Positions 10,019-19,200 of a DNA stretch of 64,000 nt are shown one piece after another. The position numbers were made by a program, and so were the translations under genes. The stretch is taken from assembly GCF_902459705.1 (NCBI RefSeq), contig NZ_CABPRU010000012.1:122137-186136 (forward strand), read 5' to 3'. Each line of letters starts with the position of its first letter. The first letter of the stretch is position 1. This DNA is from Pandoraea terrigena. Lineage in GTDB: Bacteria > Pseudomonadota > Gammaproteobacteria > Burkholderiales > Burkholderiaceae. The notes under the pieces were generated by a model. That model was not told the DNA's origin. It worked only from the letters and a program-made list of their open reading frames with translations, and ran no database searches.

Positions 10019-11302
10019 ATGAGTGCACAGCAGACTTTCCTGCGCGACGCGATGCGTCGCCTGAACATGACCCGCGACAGCTTCGCCGAGCGCATCGGCG
10101 TTCGCCGGCGCGCCCTCGACACCTGGCTGCTGCCGGAGGACTCGAGCGAATATCGCACGATGCCCAGCATCGTGGAGAAATTCGTCGGCGAGATCCTCGG
10201 TCGCGAAGCGCCGTCCGCCGAATCTACGCAAAGCGCACACAAGCCGCTGCGCGAACGCATGGGCCTCGACGGCAAGCCGCATCTCATCTCGGTCGACCAG
10301 TTCTCGCGCGATTCGCTCGAAGCCTTGTTCCACGTCGCCGATATCATGCAACCGATAGCGCGCCGGCAGAAGATCTCGCGCGTGCTCGAAGGCGCGGTGC
10401 TAGGCAATTTGTTCTTCGAAGCCAGCACGCGTACCCGCGTAAGTTTCGGCGCGGCCTTCTGCCGCCTGGGCGGCTCGGTGTGCGACACGACCGGCTTCAC
10501 GTTTTCATCGATGGCCAAGGGCGAATCGATCTACGACACGAGCCGTGTCATGAGCGGGTACGTCGATGCGCTCGTCGTGCGTCACCCCGAAAAGGGCTCG
10601 GTCGCCGAATTTGCCCGTGCCACGAACATCCCTGTGATCAACGGCGGCGACGGCCCGGGCGAACACCCGAGCCAGGCGATTCTCGATCTGTACACGATCG
10701 GCCGCGAATTCTCGCGCCTGGGCAAGCTGGTCGACGGCGCCCACGTCGCGATGGTCGGCGACCTGCGCTATGGCCGCACGGTGCACTCGCTCATCAAGTT
10801 GCTCGCGTTGTACCGCGGCCTGAAGTTCACGCTGATCTCGCCGCCGTCGCTGGAAATGCCGGCGTACATCCTCGATCAAATCTCGCAGAACGGTCATGTG
10901 ATCGCGCAGAGCCACTCGCTGGCCGATCTGAACGGTGCCGACGTCGTCTACGCCACGCGCATCCAGAAGGAACGCTTTGCCGACGAGGCCATCGAGGGCT
11001 ACACGCCGGACTTCCAGATCAACGAAGCGCTGATCAATCAGCACTGCGACGCCCGCACGATCATCATGCACCCGCTGCCGCGTGACAGCCGGCCGGGCGC
11101 CAACGATCTGTCGACGGACCTGAATCACGATCCGCGTCTGGCAATCTTCCGCCAGACGGACAACGGCATTCCGGTGCGCATGGCGATCTTCGCGATCCTG
11201 CTCGGCGTGGACAAGCAGGTGCAGCACAGCATGCGCGACGCCGCATGGCGCTCGCCCTCGCACATCGGCCCGGACGACGCGCTGTTCGACGGTCTGGACT
11301 GA
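10019..11302 (+). CDS. Aspartate carbamoyltransferase with an N-terminal HTH-like extension
   Basis: Carbamoyltransferase of about 427 residues, 100 longer than ordinary PyrB. Carbamoyl-phosphate binding residues are present: STRT at 136-139, the loop Lys in SMAKGES at 167, and HPSQAILDLY. The aspartate-type signature HPLPR is at 351-355, which argues for aspartate rather than ornithine as substrate. Residues 1-62 precede the catalytic fold and read like a helix-turn-helix (RDSFAERIGVRRRALDTWLL). The frame is open 22 codons upstream, but the ATG at 10019 fits the end of the divergent promoter region (TATTAT at 9980-9985). It could be the housekeeping enzyme of pyrimidine synthesis or a second isozyme; no other pyr gene is near. 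Confidence 0.87.
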   Translation: MSAQQTFLRDAMRRLNMTRDSFAERIGVRRRALDTWLLPEDSSEYRTMPSIVEKFVGEILGREAPSAESTQSAHKPLRERMGLDGKPHLISVDQFSRDSLEALFHVADIMQPIARRQKISRVLEGAVLGNLFFEASTRTRVSFGAAFCRLGGSVCDTTGFTFSSMAKGESIYDTSRVMSGYVDALVVRHPEKGSVAEFARATNIPVINGGDGPGEHPSQAILDLYTIGREFSRLGKLVDGAHVAMVGDLRYGRTVHSLIKLLALYRGLKFTLISPPSLEMPAYILDQISQNGHVIAQSHSLADLNGADVVYATRIQKERFADEAIEGYTPDFQINEALINQHCDARTIIMHPLPRDSRPGANDLSTDLNHDPRLAIFRQTDNGIPVRMAIFAILLGVDKQVQHSMRDAAWRSPSHIGPDDALFDGLD

Positions 11303-11370
11303 TCGATCGGCGCCCGCTCGGCCAGCATTCGGATAACGCCGAGCCGCGCATCAGCCAATCCCGATATTGC

Positions 11371-11401
11371 ACTGCCCCCAAGGATTTTTCGCGGGGGCAG
11401 T
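11371..11401 (+). terminator. Hairpin between the carbamoyltransferase gene and fbp
   Basis: Perfect 9-bp inverted repeat ACTGCCCCC / GGGGGCAGT around a 13-base loop, 69 bases past the carbamoyltransferase stop. No strong T-run follows, so it may be a weak terminator or a leader structure. A TAAAAT -10-like hexamer at 11415-11420 follows it and could serve fbp. Confidence 0.55.
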
Positions 11402-11468
11402 CCGTCTTTACGAGTAAAATTGCGTCCATCTCGAATCGGTACGCTTTTTTGCTTTCCCGGAGGCCCAC

Positions 11469-12482
<1,014 letters not shown>

Positions 12483-12640
12483 GGCGGAATGAGGCCGAAT
12501 CATTGTCGTTGCGAAGGCCGCGTGGTGCGAGCGCGCGATTGGGAAAAATGCTTCGCGACGACGAAAGCGCGGAATGTCTGAAATTTCAAAGATTTACGCG
12601 TGACTCACGCAGAGACGGCAAGAAATCTTTGGAAAAAGTA

Positions 12641-12668
12641 GTGACAAACCCGCAAAGTCTGCTATTAT
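12641..12668 (+). promoter_or_regulatory. Probable promoter of tRNA-Thr
   Basis: GTGACA at 12641-12646 and TATTAT at 12663-12668 with a 16-bp spacer, ending 16 bases before the tRNA 5' end. Position and spacing fit a sigma-70 promoter. Confidence 0.65.
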
Positions 12669-12684
12669 CTCACTTCTTCGCAGC

Positions 12685-12760
12685 GCCGGAGTAGCTCAGT
12701 CGGTAGAGCAGCTCATTCGTAATGAGAAGGTCGGGGGTTCGATTCCTCTCTCCGGCACCA
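12685..12760 (+). tRNA. tRNA-Thr (anticodon CGT)
   Basis: 76 bases including an encoded CCA end. Acceptor arms GCCGGAG and CTCCGGC pair fully. The D-arm is GCTC/GAGC, the anticodon loop TTCGTAA gives anticodon CGT (reads ACG), and the T-loop TTCGATT is flanked by a GGGGG/CCTCT-type stem. The outermost anticodon-stem position is a G-A mismatch. Its 3' half is repeated in decayed form at 29624-29677, marking this gene as the integration target of the following island. Confidence 0.97.
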
Positions 12761-12767
12761 GCGACTT
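12712..12767 (+). repeat. attL-like direct repeat (3' half of tRNA-Thr plus 7 bases)
   Basis: From the anticodon stem through CCA and the next seven bases (GCGACTT), this segment recurs at 29624-29677. By eye about 50 of 56 positions match: four substitutions and two single-base deletions in the distal copy. The intact copy restores the tRNA, as expected for a tRNA-targeted island. The other repeat is the attR-like end. Confidence 0.75.
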
Positions 12768-12792
12768 GAATCGTTGGATGCAGTGAAGTCCT

Positions 12793-12828
12793 AAAAACCC
12801 GCTACAGCAAAGGCTTAGCGGGTTTTTT
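12793..12828 (+). terminator. Terminator after tRNA-Thr
   Basis: AAAAACCCGCTA pairs with TAGCGGGTTTTT across an 11-base loop and ends in a T-run. It lies 33 bases after the tRNA. Confidence 0.85.
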
Positions 12829-12851
12829 GTTGTCTTGCGAGGTACCATGCA

Positions 12852-12895
12852 ATGCCCCCTAATCTCAATCAATCTGGGGGCATTTTTGGGGGCAT
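12852..12895. repeat. Repeated GGGGGCAT motifs at the island left end
   Basis: TGGGGGCAT occurs twice in direct orientation (12875-12883 and 12887-12895) and once inverted (ATGCCCCC from 12852), so a hairpin can form. Such G-runs just inside a tRNA are familiar from integrase leader regions of integrative elements. No integrase open frame follows, so this is probably a relic; that reading is an inference. Confidence 0.5.
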
Positions 12896-13000
12896 AACTG
12901 AGCCTCTCGCGACCGATGCCCCCCCCCCTGTCGCCGGCTGCGCTTGCTGCAACCAGCGAGAAGTCGCTCGCCAACCGCCTGATCAGGCTCGCCCCCGCGC

Positions 13001-13180
13001 ATGGGCAAGGGCCTCGCGGCCGAAATTGTTCAGGCCCTGAGCGGCAAGATTCAACAAGGCAAACGCCACAACCAAGCGCTCATCGCCCTGGCCAGGCGTC
13101 GCTGTGACATCATGTTTTCCATGCTGCGCGACGGCACCATTTATCAACCGAAGTCCACCCTGACGACGGCGTGCCTGGCA
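13001..13180 (+). pseudogene. Relic of an IS110-like transposase C-terminus
   Basis: An open stretch of about 60 codons includes RHNQALIALARRRCDIMFSM and then LRDGTIYQP, which resembles the last helices of IS110-family transposases of the kind ending in ALARRR..V..ML RDG. The frame is closed by a TGA at 12980-12982 upstream, and no catalytic DEDD domain is present, so it is only a fragment. IS110-type elements leave no clear inverted repeats, so its edges cannot be set. It sits just inside the island left end, where an integrase would be expected. Confidence 0.5.
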
Positions 13181-13304
13181 CATTACAGTTCTTGTCATGC
13201 TGACTGCTCGCCGCTACGCAAATTTGGAACAACCCGGTGGAGGAGTCGAATTGCGGCGATCAGGACAAAGCATTGCTGGCGCGCACCAAACCTGGATAGA
13301 CGAC

Positions 13305-14084
13305 TCAGATCAGCACTTTGAGTCCTGTGGACAGCAATACCAATGCAAGGGCCACCTGCAGCCATCGGCCCGGCATTCTTCCCGCCAACCGACTGCCAAC
13401 AATAACCGCCGGAATCGAGCCAACCAGTAGACTGGCGAGCATTCGCCAATCCACGGCACCGGCAAGCAAATACCCGGTACCGGCGACGACCGCCAATGGA
13501 ATGGCATGAACGAGATCCGTGGCGATCAAACGATGCGGTGTCATGCGGAGCGGATATAGATTCATCAACATGACAGTACCCAAAGCACCGGCGCCAACGG
13601 AAGTGAGCGCGACGCACACACCCAGCGTCGCGCCGACCAGCACCGTCAGCGTGGGCTGCATCGCCTTGAACCGATCAGGATTGCTCAGTCGTCGGCTACG
13701 CGCCGCTGCGAATAGACGAGGTGCGAAAATCAGGCCAAAGGCAGTCAGCATCACCACCCCAATAACAATGTTGGTGAGCCATTCGGCCTTGACAACCACC
13801 CCACCTGCACTCACCAGCAAGACCACACCAAGTGAAACGGGCAAACTGCCCACCCACAATCGCTTCACCACCTGCCAATCCACCTGGCCCGCACGGTAAT
13901 GGATCCGAGCACCGACCAACTTTGTGATGGCAGCGAACCAAAGGTCTGTCGCAATTGCCGTGGTCGGAGCGACGCCAAAGATGAGGAGCAAGATGGGAGT
14001 CATGAGCGCCCCACCACCAATTCCGGTCACTCCGACAACGAAGCCCGTGACCGCCCCCGCCAGGACGAAAGTCGCTTCGATCAC
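13305..14084 (-). CDS. TauE/SafE (TSUP) family permease
   Basis: Inner-membrane protein of about 259 residues with 8 or so predicted hydrophobic helices. Both family repeats are visible: GFVVGVTGIGGGALMTPILL near residues 14-33 and GATLGVCVALTSVGAGALG near 151-169, the paired glycine-rich re-entrant motifs of the TSUP family. Members export sulfite, sulfoacetate or other organic anions, or import sulfur compounds. It is divergent from the PAPS-forming genes across 320 bases, so a role in sulfur anion movement linked to them is plausible but unproven. Confidence 0.85.
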   Translation of the reverse strand: MIEATFVLAGAVTGFVVGVTGIGGGALMTPILLLIFGVAPTTAIATDLWFAAITKLVGARIHYRAGQVDWQVVKRLWVGSLPVSLGVVLLVSAGGVVVKAEWLTNIVIGVVMLTAFGLIFAPRLFAAARSRRLSNPDRFKAMQPTLTVLVGATLGVCVALTSVGAGALGTVMLMNLYPLRMTPHRLIATDLVHAIPLAVVAGTGYLLAGAVDWRMLASLLVGSIPAVIVGSRLAGRMPGRWLQVALALVLLSTGLKVLI

Positions 14085-14404
14085 AGCCGCCTCAAATCCG
14101 AGAGTGAGACGGAAACCGCAATCGGCGAGACAAAACGGGGGGACAACTCGGCCATCGCCTGAGGATGCTCATCTGCATTTGGCTCCACGACCGCATGACT
14201 GCGCCCAGCAGCTTTGCCAATCGAGAGGGCAGAAGGCCCCGAAAACACCTCCCCGGCTAACCTGACAATTTGAGTCCGACGTCCTGTCATGATCTGGGCT
14301 GCTTGTCGCATTATGGTGAATTGGTGGATTATACTCATCAAGAAGTGCCTAATAATAGAAAAGCACAAAGGAATTCCATTCAATTGAATATTGAGACAAC
14401 GCGC
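14085..14404. promoter_or_regulatory. Divergent promoter region of the TSUP permease and PAPS genes
   Basis: 320 bases without a convincing gene. TATACT at 14330-14335 is a candidate -10 for the forward genes, but no good -35 is found at standard spacing. A 12-bp palindrome ATTCAATTGAAT lies at 14378-14389, just before the chosen start at 14405, and could be an operator. The region is clearly AT-richer than the core sequence left of the tRNA. Confidence 0.4.
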
Positions 14405-15844
14405 ATGACGACTTCTGTCATCTTCGGCCTTGATGCAAACCGGGTCTGGGACACCGAAACAGCCTTCCAACATCTGCAATCACTGGGCGAGGTCAGTACC
14501 AAGCGCACAGCGGAGCGACGCCTGCGCGACTTGGGTGTTCTCGCCGGGGAGCTTAAGGAGGATGTTCTGGAAGACGAACTAGGTCGGCCGGCGAACAACC
14601 TCGTGCTTGCCTGGGCGTTGGACAAATCCCGAAGCAAGCGCAAGCTCCCCCTCTTCGCGCAACTGCACGAAATGCCGAATGGCGTCACCAGCCTCCAAGC
14701 CAATGACGCACGTGGCGCCGTTTACTGGATTCCTATCGTCGATGCGCCCCTCGGCACCGCGATATTGCTTGCAGCCTTACAGCGCATTCAGCAACACGTA
14801 GGCAAAGAGGTTGCCGTTTTCCCTCACGGCGAACTTGTCCGCTGGCTGCGCGAAGTGACCTCTACGCAATGGGTCACGCTCACGCCCAACGCCTACATGC
14901 CGATTGTGGCACCGCTCCAGAGCGCAATAGCGCCAAGGCACTTCGCAGCAACACCGCACCTTAGGCGCCTGGAGGCTGAGAGCATCCATATTATTCGCGA
15001 GGCGGTCGCAGAAGCGGACAACCCCGCGATGCTTTACTCCATCGGCAAAGACAGCTCGGTGATGCTGCATCTTGCGCGCAAGGCCTTCCATCCGGCGCCG
15101 CCGCCCTTTCCGCTCCTGCATGTCGACACGCGATGGAAATTCCAGGAAATGTACTTGTTCCGTGATCGCCTGGCCGAAGTCAGTCGCCAGGATCTGTTGG
15201 TGCATGTCAACCCCGAGGCCATTGCCAAGGGCATTAATCCATTTGATCACGGGTCTGCACTTCACACGAATATCACGAAGACAGAAGGGCTTAAACAAGC
15301 ATTGGACAAATATAAGTTCGATGTCGTTTTCGGCGGCGCACGACGCGACGAGGAAAAGTCTCGAGCCAAAGAGCGCATTTTTTCGTTTCGTACGCAAACG
15401 CACCGTTGGGACCCAAAGCACCAGCGTCCCGAGCTATGGAATTTGTACAACACCCAAAAGAGCCGCGGCGAAAGCATCCGCGCCTTCCCGCTGTCAAACT
15501 GGACTGAACTCGATATCTGGCAATACATCCTTCAGGAAAATATCCCAATTGTGCCGCTGTATTTCGCGAAGGTACGCCCCGTGGTTGTGCGCGATGGCAC
15601 CCTCCTTCTCGTCGACGACAATCGCTTCCGCCTACTGCCCGGCGAAGAGATTACAGAGAAAATGGTCCGCTTCCGCACACTTGGCTGCTATCCACTCACC
15701 GGCGCAATCGAATCGAATGCCAAGTCGGTACCTGAAATCATTCTCGAACTCATCAATACTCGCACTTCGGAACGGCAAGGTCGGGCGATCGACAGTGACA
15801 GTAACGCCAGCATGGAAAAGAAAAAACAAGAGGGGTACTTCTGA
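14405..15844 (+). CDS. Sulfate adenylyltransferase small subunit (CysD) with a novel N-terminal domain
   Basis: ATP sulfurylase small subunit that, with CysN, makes adenosine 5'-phosphosulfate from ATP and sulfate. The CysD part starts near residue 186 ([15 protein letters not shown]) and carries the PP-loop [10 protein letters not shown] at 211-220, then [20 protein letters not shown] and the conserved [17 protein letters not shown] region. CysD is normally about 300 residues; this protein has about 479. Residues 1-185 are an extension I do not recognise; residues 17-48 could be helix-turn-helix-like. A TTG start at 14270 is possible but lies before the candidate promoter, so the ATG at 14405 was chosen. 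The stop overlaps the next ATG (ATGA), showing translational coupling. Confidence 0.87.
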   Translation: MTTSVIFGLDANRVWDTETAFQHLQSLGEVSTKRTAERRLRDLGVLAGELKEDVLEDELGRPANNLVLAWALDKSRSKRKLPLFAQLHEMPNGVTSLQANDARGAVYWIPIVDAPLGTAILLAALQRIQQHVGKEVAVFPHGELVRWLREVTSTQWVTLTPNAYMPIVAPLQSAIAPRHFAATPHLRRLEAESIHIIREAVAEADNPAMLYSIGKDSSVMLHLARKAFHPAPPPFPLLHVDTRWKFQEMYLFRDRLAEVSRQDLLVHVNPEAIAKGINPFDHGSALHTNITKTEGLKQALDKYKFDVVFGGARRDEEKSRAKERIFSFRTQTHRWDPKHQRPELWNLYNTQKSRGESIRAFPLSNWTELDIWQYILQENIPIVPLYFAKVRPVVVRDGTLLLVDDNRFRLLPGEEITEKMVRFRTLGCYPLTGAIESNAKSVPEIILELINTRTSERQGRAIDSDSNASMEKKKQEGYF

Positions 15845-17769
15845 TGAGCCGCATGCCAAACAAATCTCAGGACAAGCTGCGCCTGCCAAGGCAAATCGAC
15901 CAAGTCGGCACCATCGAAGCCTTCCTTGCACAACAGCGCGACCAAGATCTGCTTCGGTTTATAACCTGCGGCAGTGTCGACGATGGGAAGAGTACGCTGA
16001 TCGGTCGACTGCTATGGGAGGCGCAGCAACTCTTCGACGACCAGATCGTCACGTTGCGCTCAGAATCCAAGAAGTATGGGACACAAGGTGACGAGGTCGA
16101 TTTTGCCCTACTGGTTGACGGCTTGGCGGCCGAGCGAGAACAGGGAATCACCATCGATGTGGCCTATCGCTTCTTTGGCACCAGCAAGCGGAAATTTATC
16201 GTGGCTGACACTCCCGGGCACGAGCAATATACGCGCAATATGGTCACCGGCGCATCCAACGCCGATGTCGCAGTCCTACTGGTGGATGCAAGAAACGGCC
16301 TACTCACACAGACACGACGTCACGCATTCCTCGTATCCCTATTGGGGATCCGCCACGTGGCCCTGGCCATCAATAAAATGGACCTGGTGGGATTCAAGGC
16401 CGAGACCTTCCATGAGATCCGAGAAGCCTTCGATGCCTTCGCCAAACCGCTTGGCTTTGCGTCGATTTCCGCAATCCCTCTGAGCGCGCTGAGAGGCGAC
16501 AACATCACCGAGCGCTCCTCGCAAACCCCTTGGTACAACGGCCCCACGTTGCTGGGATACCTGGAAAGCGTCACGGTGTCACCGCAGCATACGGATCGTT
16601 TCGCATTTCCGGTGCAGTGGGTCAACCGGCCAGACTCAAATTTCAGGGGCTTTTGCGGCACGATCGCCGGAGGAAGTGTGCGGGTCGGTGAAGAAATTCG
16701 CGTGACGGCATCCGGGCACAAGGCAATCGTCTCCGAAATCATATCCATGGACGGCTCGCTTGACGTGGCGACAAGCGGCGACGCAGTGACACTTCGACTC
16801 GATCGGGAAATCGATGTTTCGCGTGGCGATGTGATCTCGTCAAGCCAATCCCCCTTGGAGACCACAGACCAATTCGAAGCCACACTGGTCTGGATGCATG
16901 AGGACGCAGGCCTCACCGGCCGCAGTTACGATATAAAACTGTCCACCCAATGGGCATCGGCATCGATTACGACAATCAAGCATCGCATCGACATCAATAC
17001 CGCCTCCCACCAAGCCAGTAAGAATCTTGCGCTCAACGATATCTCGACGTGCAATATCGCGACGAGCAAACCACTGGTCTTTGACACCTACGACAACTCC
17101 CCCGCGCTCGGCAGCTTCATTCTTATCGACCGCTTTAGTCACACCACCGTCGCGGCAGGGATGATTCGCCATAGCCTGCGCCGAGCGGAAAACGTCCATA
17201 GGCAACCGCTGTCGATTGCGCGTGTCGATCGAGAGAAACTGAACGGACACTCAGGCAGGGTCATCTGGTTTACCGGGTTGTCCGGTTCCGGCAAATCAAC
17301 GCTCGCCAACGCACTGGAAATCGCACTCCATCAACGAGGGATGCGGACATACCTCCTTGACGGCGACAACGTGCGGCAGGGGTTGAACAAGGATCTGGGC
17401 TTCACCGAAGGTGATCGCGTAGAGAACATTCGACGTATTGCCGAAGTCGCAAAGTTAATGATGGACGCCGGCATGATCGTGATGACCGCGTTCATCTCGC
17501 CGTTTAAACGCGAACGTGAAATGGCTCGCGAGCTGATTGGGGCGGAAAATTTTCTTGAGGTATACGTAAACACCCCGCTCTCCGTGTGCGAAGCGAGAGA
17601 TCCGAAGGGCTTGTACAAGAAAGCTCGTTCGGGCCAAATCCCCAACATGACTGGGATCAATAGCCCCTACGAACCCCCGGAGCACCCGCAACTCATCGTG
17701 GGAGGTCAGGATCAACCCACTGAATACGCGGTTGAAACGATTACAAAAACGCTCCTCGAACTCGCCTGA
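15844..17769 (+). CDS. cysNC: Bifunctional sulfate adenylyltransferase GTPase subunit / APS kinase (CysN-CysC, NodQ-like)
   Basis: 641 residues joining two enzymes. Residues 1-450 are the GTPase CysN: P-loop GSVDDGKST at 43-51, [12 protein letters not shown], and guanine motif NKMD. Residues 455-641 are APS kinase CysC: P-loop GLSGSGKST at 478-486, [16 protein letters not shown], and [10 protein letters not shown]. Together with the upstream subunit it converts sulfate to 3'-phosphoadenosine 5'-phosphosulfate, the donor for sulfotransferases. This fusion form is typical of NodQ and of PAPS supply in glycan sulfation; assimilation in related bacteria often uses an APS reductase route without CysC. 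The start overlaps the preceding stop by four bases. A sulfotransferase gene lies at 23.7 kb in the same island. The 252 bases to the converging aminotransferase gene show no clear terminator. Confidence 0.95.
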   Translation: MSRMPNKSQDKLRLPRQIDQVGTIEAFLAQQRDQDLLRFITCGSVDDGKSTLIGRLLWEAQQLFDDQIVTLRSESKKYGTQGDEVDFALLVDGLAAEREQGITIDVAYRFFGTSKRKFIVADTPGHEQYTRNMVTGASNADVAVLLVDARNGLLTQTRRHAFLVSLLGIRHVALAINKMDLVGFKAETFHEIREAFDAFAKPLGFASISAIPLSALRGDNITERSSQTPWYNGPTLLGYLESVTVSPQHTDRFAFPVQWVNRPDSNFRGFCGTIAGGSVRVGEEIRVTASGHKAIVSEIISMDGSLDVATSGDAVTLRLDREIDVSRGDVISSSQSPLETTDQFEATLVWMHEDAGLTGRSYDIKLSTQWASASITTIKHRIDINTASHQASKNLALNDISTCNIATSKPLVFDTYDNSPALGSFILIDRFSHTTVAAGMIRHSLRRAENVHRQPLSIARVDREKLNGHSGRVIWFTGLSGSGKSTLANALEIALHQRGMRTYLLDGDNVRQGLNKDLGFTEGDRVENIRRIAEVAKLMMDAGMIVMTAFISPFKREREMARELIGAENFLEVYVNTPLSVCEARDPKGLYKKARSGQIPNMTGINSPYEPPEHPQLIVGGQDQPTEYAVETITKTLLELA

Positions 17770-18021
17770 TTGCAGGCCACCTTTGTATCGCCGGCTCGAT
17801 TCGCTCGGGCAGCCGCCCGGAACTTGTTAGTACGGCGCTATGCAATGGGCTATGTCGGAGAACATCGAGACTGCGTTTTCATTACAACGAAGTGCGTACG
17901 CATTCGAGTTTGCAGTACCTAACCCTGGGCAGAATTTCCCCGGGCCAGGCTAGCGAAGAAGGTAGTTCAACCACCGGTGCCGTGAATCTCCAGGCACCAG
18001 TGGTATGAAAAACCAGTCAGG

Positions 18022-19200
18022 TCACTGGCGAGCGCCAGAAACGGGAAAATCTCCGCGTGAGTTGGATGTCGTCAAGAGTGCAAGTGTCTTTTCCGCAATC
18101 TCAACGACCTCCGATTCGCGCAGATCGGGGTAAAGGGGCAATCGTACCAATCTTGCCGACATACTTTCGGTAACTTGCATGCCCGAGGCCACGCGGCCAA
18201 ACCGCCTTCCGGCGTCAGACGAGTGAAGCGGAACATAGTGAAAGACGGCGCTAATCCCACTTGCCTTCAGGCCAGCAAGTACCCGCTCCTGCTCTTCAGG
18301 ATCGCGTGTTATGACGTGGAACAAGTGAGCGTTATGGGTAATGCCCTCGGCAACAAAGGGGAGCCCGATCGATTCATCATGCCCCAAACTCTCACGAAAC
18401 ATCTTATGGTATCGATTCCAGATCGCTAAACGACGACTGTTGATCTCATCAACACTCCGAAGTTGAGCATACAAAAAGGCGGCCACGAGTTCGCTGGGCA
18501 GATATGAAGAGCCAACATCGACCCAAGTGTACTTATCAACCTCACCACGAAAAAATCGGGAGCGGTTCGTGCCTTTTTCACGGATGATTTCTGCGCGCTC
18601 CATGAACCTTGGATTATTGATGACAAGCGCGCCACCTTCGCCGGAGACGATATTCTTGGTCTCGTGAAAACTGAATGCAGCCAAATCGCCGATCGTCCCG
18701 AGTTTCCGTCCGCGGTAATCGCTACCCAGCGCTTGCGCCGCATCCTCGATCACCATCAAGCCATGACGCTTCGCGATGTCCATGATCACGTCCATCTCAC
18801 AAGCGACACCCGCGTAGTGCACGGGAACGATAGCCTTGGTCCTCGGCGTAATCGCAGATTCGATCAAATTTTCGTCGATATTAAGCGTATCTTTACGAAT
18901 ATCAACGAAAACCGGAATCCCACCACGCAGAACGAAGGCGTTCGCGGTGGAAACAAAGGTGTACGAGGGCATGATCACCTCATCACCAGGCTGAATATCT
19001 GCAAGCAACGCAGCCATTTCCAAAGCCGCGGTGCAAGAATGGGTTAGCAGAACGCCGGCGGGACCACCCAGGTAATTGACGAGAAATTCAGAGCATCTTT
19101 TCGTGTACTCTCCATCTCCGGCAAGGCGCCCCCGCTCAAGCACATCCTGCAAATACTCCAGTTCCGAACCGGCCAGACAAGGAAAATTGAAACGAATCAT
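18022..19200 (-). CDS. wecE: dTDP-4-amino-4,6-dideoxygalactose transaminase-like aminotransferase (WecE)
   Basis: PLP-dependent sugar aminotransferase of the DegT/DnrJ/EryC1 family. About 392 residues. It matches E. coli WecE (RffA) closely along its length: DGEYTKRCSEFL, GDEVIMPSYTFVSTANAFVL, VHYAGVACEMD, and the PLP lysine in SFHETKN at residue 182. E. coli WecE turns a 4-keto-6-deoxy sugar nucleotide into Fuc4N for enterobacterial common antigen; the exact sugar here is not certain. The first ATG of the frame is nine codons upstream; MIRFNFPCLAG aligns with the family start and overlaps the preceding stop (ATGA). Last gene of the island reverse operon. Confidence 0.92.
   Translation of the reverse strand: MIRFNFPCLAGSELEYLQDVLERGRLAGDGEYTKRCSEFLVNYLGGPAGVLLTHSCTAALEMAALLADIQPGDEVIMPSYTFVSTANAFVLRGGIPVFVDIRKDTLNIDENLIESAITPRTKAIVPVHYAGVACEMDVIMDIAKRHGLMVIEDAAQALGSDYRGRKLGTIGDLAAFSFHETKNIVSGEGGALVINNPRFMERAEIIREKGTNRSRFFRGEVDKYTWVDVGSSYLPSELVAAFLYAQLRSVDEINSRRLAIWNRYHKMFRESLGHDESIGLPFVAEGITHNAHLFHVITRDPEEQERVLAGLKASGISAVFHYVPLHSSDAGRRFGRVASGMQVTESMSARLVRLPLYPDLRESEVVEIAEKTLALLTTSNSRGDFPVSGARQ

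Noticed and set aside
14270..14404. Earlier TTG start for the CysD-type gene
   Set aside because: It lies before the candidate -10 at 14330 and adds a low-complexity stretch; the ATG at 14405 is better.
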